Part shown: one piece after another, positions 6,007-8,353 of the stretch
How positions within the stretch are numbered: position 1 is the stretch's first letter
Layout of the letters: each line of letters begins with the position of its first letter
Assembly (NCBI GenBank): GCA_036562635.1
Contig: DATCJU010000056.1
Location: 1 to 8,353, forward strand
DNA length: 8,353 nt
From: DATCJU01 sp036562635
Lineage (GTDB): Bacteria; Actinomycetota; Actinomycetes; Mycobacteriales; Pseudonocardiaceae
Reading direction: 5' to 3'
The notes under the pieces: generated by a model
What the model saw: the letters and a program-made list of their open reading frames with translations, nothing else
Databases searched by the model: none
What the model was told of the DNA's origin: nothing
Position numbers and translations under genes: made by a program

Positions 6007-6797
6007 GTCGTCCACCAGGACCACGAGGCCAGCAGGGTGGCCAGGACCGTCAGGACGACGACCAGCGTGGCCGTACCGGGCGGAGTCCACCGGTGGGTTC
6101 CGGTCCGTCCGGCCGGGTCGGAGGTGGTCGGCTCCGCGTCCCCGGGTGGGGAAGGGGCGGTGTGCGCACCGTTCACCTCGTCGGGGAAGCCCTCGCCGGT
6201 CAGGTCTGCGACGGTGGGCGTCACGTCCTGCCGGTCGGGTGCGGCACCGGTGAGCACGGCCAGTATCCGACGGGCCTGCTCCGCGGTGCAGCGTCGTTCC
6301 TCGCCGGTCAGCTGCCGTACCGCGGTGATCAGTGCGGCCGGCGTGGGGTGAAGTATCCGCACCCCACGGTCCAGGTCCTGTCCCGGCTGTACCACCTGCT
6401 CCGCGTACGGTCCCACGGCCACCACCGTGTACACCGGGAGCGGGGCGCAGTGTGCGGCCCGGAGCAGCTGGGAGACCGAGCTGGTGAGCTGGACGGCCTT
6501 GGTCGCCGGGTTCACCGCGCCGTCCGGGCGGACCAGTTCCCAACCGTCCACCTTCCAGTGGTCCTGCAGCGGTGCCTCCAGCCGTAGTGCCGGCTCGGGC
6601 AGGTCGACCCCGACCACCACGACGATCGCCCCGGGCAGGACGAGTACGGCGTCGAGCGGACGATCGATCCCGGGCGGGGTGCAGCCCAGCAGGGCCACAC
6701 CGCCGAGCAGCCCGTCCCCGGTGCCGTACGCGGTGAGTACGGCGCGCAGGTCGGCAGCGATCGCGGAGGGCTCGGTTCCGATCCGGACCAGCCGCAA
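6000..6797 (-). CDS. NERD-like protein with C-terminal membrane anchor, nuclease residues not evident
   Basis: Counted from TTG 6797 the protein has 265 residues. Residues about 30-165 resemble the nuclease-related (NERD) fold: an Asp (49) entering the strand DAVLVLPGAIVVVVGVD, then WKVDGWELVRPDGAVNP (81-96), matching the usual W..xG....NP region. Where active NERD proteins carry an E-x-K on the second strand, this one reads VVGVD, so it may be catalytically dead. Next come a helical region (165-185) and a Pro/Thr/Asp-rich linker (about 190-238), and finally one hydrophobic helix at 241-259 ending SWSWWTTH. This predicts a tail-anchored protein with its main domain in the cytoplasm. The open frame begins at ATG 7019, but the extra 74 residues are arginine- and proline-rich and not domain-like. 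TTG 6797 is preferred because GGAGG lies seven bases before it. The role is unknown, and the NERD link comes from pattern recognition. Confidence 0.75.
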   Translation of the reverse strand: MRLVRIGTEPSAIAADLRAVLTAYGTGDGLLGGVALLGCTPPGIDRPLDAVLVLPGAIVVVVGVDLPEPALRLEAPLQDHWKVDGWELVRPDGAVNPATKAVQLTSSVSQLLRAAHCAPLPVYTVVAVGPYAEQVVQPGQDLDRGVRILHPTPAALITAVRQLTGEERRCTAEQARRILAVLTGAAPDRQDVTPTVADLTGEGFPDEVNGAHTAPSPPGDAEPTTSDPAGRTGTHRWTPPGTATLVVVLTVLATLLASWSWWTTH

Positions 6798-6804
6798 AGG
6801 CCCA

Positions 6805-6809
6805 CCTCC
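6805..6809 (-). promoter_or_regulatory. Ribosome binding site that fixes the TTG start of the NERD-like gene
   Basis: On the - strand GGAGG (within GGGAGGTGGG) is followed by seven bases and then TTG CGG CTG GTC at 6797. The upstream in-frame GTG pair (6848 and 6845) and ATG (7019) have no comparable site. The protein begins LRLVRIGTEPSAIAADLRAVL, which reads like a natural N-terminus. Confidence 0.6.
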
Positions 6810-6867
6810 CGCACCCCACGGATGCCTCGACGGAGCAGTGACCACCACCGATGCGGGTGACGAACCA

Positions 6868-6896
6868 GGAGTACCCGGGTCGTGGGGCGGGTGCAA
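6868..6896 (-). promoter_or_regulatory. Candidate promoter for the NERD-like gene
   Basis: Read on the - strand, TTGCAC (6896-6891) is followed after exactly 17 bases by TACTCC (6873-6868). The first hexamer is a good -35 match; the second keeps TA at its start but has C instead of the final T of the -10 consensus. Transcription would begin near 6861, giving a leader of about 64 bases to the TTG start. This is a consensus match only. Confidence 0.3.
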
Positions 6897-7049
6897 GCGG
6901 AGAAAAGCGTGGTTCTTCACAAGTTCCGGGGAGTGGAGTGACCGTTCGTGCCGACCGGGTCCGACACGCCGGCGGCGACGGCAGTCGTCCGGAAGGACGA
7001 GGCGGCCTGATGCGGTCACGGGTGGGTAGCTGAATCACGGTATGTCACC

Positions 7050-7073
7050 GGAATGTCGGTCGATCGCGTCGTT
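7050..7073 (+). promoter_or_regulatory. Candidate ECF-sigma type promoter ahead of the DUF3145 gene
   Basis: GGAAT (7050-7054), then 16 bases, then GTT (7071-7073) resembles promoters of stress-type group 4 sigma factors (GGAA-N16/17-GTT in the SigH/SigR group). It would give a leader of about 130 bases before the GTG at 7211. The match is short and can arise by chance. Confidence 0.22.
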
Positions 7074-7210
7074 CGTGCGATGTTCGTTCTGGTGGCGCGG
7101 GAGCAGCATGCAAGGCAGAATGACCATCCGAGTGATCGCTTTCAGCTGATCGTCCGAGGTTGGCGAGGTCGTAGGGGAAGACGTCCCTCGTCGAGCAGCG
7201 GAGGTCAGCA

Positions 7211-7714
7211 GTGAGCACCCGTGGCACCACCAGTGGCGTGGTCTACGTCCACTCGTCGCCGTCTGCGGTCTGTCCGCACGTCGAGTGGGCGATTTCGGGC
7301 ACCCTGGGGGAGCGTGCCGAGCTGCGTTGGACAGCTCAGCCCGCAGCCCCCGGGCAGCTTCGTGCCGAATACAGCTGGACCGGTGAGCCGGGCACCGGTG
7401 GCAAGCTCGCCGCTGCCCTGCGGGCGTGGCCGATGCTGCGTTTCGAGGTCACCGAGGAACCCAGTCCCGGTGTGGACGGGGAACGGTTCTGCTACGTCCC
7501 GGGCCTCGGGCTGTGGCGGGCACGCACCAGCGCCAACGGGGACATCGTGGTGACCGAGGACCAGCTGCGGGCCGTCGCGGCCAACAGCCGGGGCCCGGAG
7601 TCGTTCATCCACCAGATCGACGAGCTGCTCGGTGCCGCCTGGGACGACGCGCTGGAGCCGTTCCGCAGGGCCGGGGACGGGGCGTCGGTGACCTGGATGC
7701 ACCGGGTGGGCTGA
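7211..7714 (+). CDS. DUF3145-family protein, conserved in actinobacteria
   Basis: A 167-residue soluble protein with no signal peptide or membrane helix. The sequence follows the DUF3145 pattern throughout: MSTRGTTSGVVYVHSSPSAV then CPHVEWAISGTLG (21-33), WTAQPAAPG (40-48), YSWTGEPGT (54-62), RFEVTEEPSPGVDGERF (77-93), and near the C-terminus HQIDELLGAAWDDALEPFRRAGDGA (134-158). The length is normal for the family. The GTG start at 7211 is well supported by GGAGG (7200-7204) six bases upstream and by homology beginning at residue 1. The family is widespread and conserved among actinobacteria, but I know of no established biochemical function and assign none. It is preceded by a long lower-GC leader region and followed 29 bp later by an exported-domain membrane protein gene on the same strand, possibly cotranscribed. 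Confidence 0.93.
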   Translation: MSTRGTTSGVVYVHSSPSAVCPHVEWAISGTLGERAELRWTAQPAAPGQLRAEYSWTGEPGTGGKLAAALRAWPMLRFEVTEEPSPGVDGERFCYVPGLGLWRARTSANGDIVVTEDQLRAVAANSRGPESFIHQIDELLGAAWDDALEPFRRAGDGASVTWMHRVG

Positions 7715-7743
7715 GCGGAAAGCCCGTGTGGCAGGCTCGCGCC

Positions 7744-8337
7744 GTGCGAGCCAAGTCGATCAGCGGACCGGTGCTACGGCGGTGGCTGCCACTCGTGGCC
7801 AGCGTTGTGATCCTGCTGGCCGTGCTGGCGGGTCTGGGCCTACGGCAGCTCTACCAGGCCGACCGTGCCTCCGGCGATGATCGGACGACCACGCCCTCCA
7901 CCACCGGTCAGCAGGCGGAACGACCCGTCGTCACCACGGTGACCTCGACCTCGGACGCGCAGGCACACCCCGACCATCCGGCGGTCAGCGAGTTGGTGCG
8001 TCGACACTTCGAGGCGATCAACAAGCATGACTACCAGCAGTGGCGCAAGACCGTGGTGGCCCAGCGCGCCCAGGCACTGTCCCAGGCGAAGTGGCAGGAG
8101 GACATGCGCAGCACGCACGACTCGGACATCGTGCTGCACCGCATCGAGGCCGGACCGGACAAGTCGCTACGGATACTGCTGACCTTCACCAGCAACCAGG
8201 ACCCGGAGGACGCCCCCACGGAGGCCCCGGTCTCGTGCCTGCGGTGGCGGGTCGTCTACCTGGTCACGGTGGAGGACGGTGAACTGCGTCTGGACATCTC
8301 CCCGCGGGCGAACAGCCTCTTCGAGCCCTGCCCCTGA
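7744..8337 (+). CDS. Single-pass membrane protein with exported NTF2/SnoaL-like domain
   Basis: Counted from GTG 7744 the protein has 197 residues. A short basic N-terminus (VRAKSISGPVLRRW) precedes one hydrophobic helix at about 15-33 (LPLVASVVILLAVLAGLGL), so it should be anchored with its C-terminus outside the membrane. Residues 40-75 form a Thr/Ser/Asp-rich linker. The folded part (about 78-197) begins HPAVSELVRRHFEAINKHDYQQWRK, a pattern typical of the first helix of NTF2/SnoaL-like domains (a region of the 'yxainxhDyxxw' type), and ends in beta-strand-like segments. Cys165 and Cys196 are the only cysteines in the exported part and could form a disulfide. GTG 7726 is an alternative start adding six residues; neither has a strong ribosome binding site. 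There is no catalytic motif that I can identify. The fold call is moderate and the function unknown. Confidence 0.8.
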   Translation: MRAKSISGPVLRRWLPLVASVVILLAVLAGLGLRQLYQADRASGDDRTTTPSTTGQQAERPVVTTVTSTSDAQAHPDHPAVSELVRRHFEAINKHDYQQWRKTVVAQRAQALSQAKWQEDMRSTHDSDIVLHRIEAGPDKSLRILLTFTSNQDPEDAPTEAPVSCLRWRVVYLVTVEDGELRLDISPRANSLFEPCP

Positions 8338-8353
8338 GCACGCCGTGTCGTGG

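Larger units (their letters stand above)
6798..7210. other. 413-bp divergent intergenic region
   Basis: This stretch separates the divergent NERD-like and DUF3145 genes and holds no ORF that looks like a gene. G+C falls to 60% over 7021-7200 (108 of 180 by hand count), clearly below the coding DNA around it, as expected for promoter DNA. Visible short repeats are ATGTC twice (7042 and 7053), GTTCGT twice (7071 and 7082) and TGATCG twice (7133-7138 and 7147-7152, 14-bp period). The half nearest the NERD-like gene is GC-rich and featureless apart from the candidate promoter and ribosome binding site listed separately. I found no riboswitch or small-RNA structure I could support. Confidence 0.6.

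Noticed and set aside
7045..7230. A 61-codon open frame on the - strand in the intergenic region
   Set aside because: It has no ribosome binding site or recognisable pattern, overlaps the start of the DUF3145 gene, and lies in lower-GC DNA that looks like promoter sequence.
1..8353. CRISPR array, tRNA, insertion sequence, phage, toxin-antitoxin or defence system
   Set aside because: I read both strands for repeated units, tRNA-like arms, transposase or integrase motifs and toxin-antitoxin pairs and saw none. The gene content is ordinary chromosomal.

Overview
The window is GC-rich DNA (about 70% G+C by eye, with strong G/C at third codon positions) of actinobacterial type. The DUF3145-like protein, a PucR-family regulator next to alanine dehydrogenase, and the small actinobacterial membrane proteins all suggest an actinomycete. 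Pseudonocardiaceae is a plausible guess, but it is inference only. I see no tRNA or rRNA gene, CRISPR array, insertion sequence, phage gene or recognisable defence island. This looks like an ordinary chromosomal region rather than a mobile accessory island.

Layout from left to right. A multi-pass membrane protein on the + strand is cut by the left edge (2-670). It converges on alanine dehydrogenase (ald, 705-1820, - strand). Directly upstream of ald, on the same strand, is a 526-residue PucR-family transcriptional regulator (1952-3532). Together they look like a catabolic enzyme and its regulator, comparable to the ald/AdeR pair of Bacillus subtilis. Two small palindromes sit between them. 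A gap of about 160 bp separates this unit from a divergent bioF (3694-4857, + strand), which encodes the PLP enzyme of the 7-keto-8-aminopelargonate step of biotin synthesis. It stands here without other bio genes. Downstream on the + strand are a 92-residue two-pass membrane protein (4925-5203), preceded by a perfect 15-bp palindrome, and a TetR-family regulator (5307-5969), preceded by a 16-bp inverted repeat.

The TetR gene converges on a - strand gene (6000-6797) for a NERD-like protein with a C-terminal membrane anchor. A strong hairpin lies across the junction. The NERD-like gene probably starts at a TTG codon behind a good ribosome binding site, and its domain appears to lack the usual nuclease E-x-K residues. 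A 413-bp divergent intergenic region follows. Its part nearest the right-hand gene is lower in G+C (60% over 7021-7200 by hand count). It leads to a DUF3145-family gene (7211-7714) and then a gene for a single-pass membrane protein with an exported NTF2/SnoaL-like domain (7744-8337), which is complete just before the right edge.

Functionally the window combines alanine catabolism with a likely dedicated regulator, one biotin step, one local repressor-type regulator, and several conserved actinobacterial proteins of unknown role. I did not find a clear new multi-gene system. The items most worth a second look are the degenerate NERD-like protein, the regulator/ald pair with its palindromes, the two palindromes near the TetR gene, and the hairpins that overlap stop codons at both convergent junctions.
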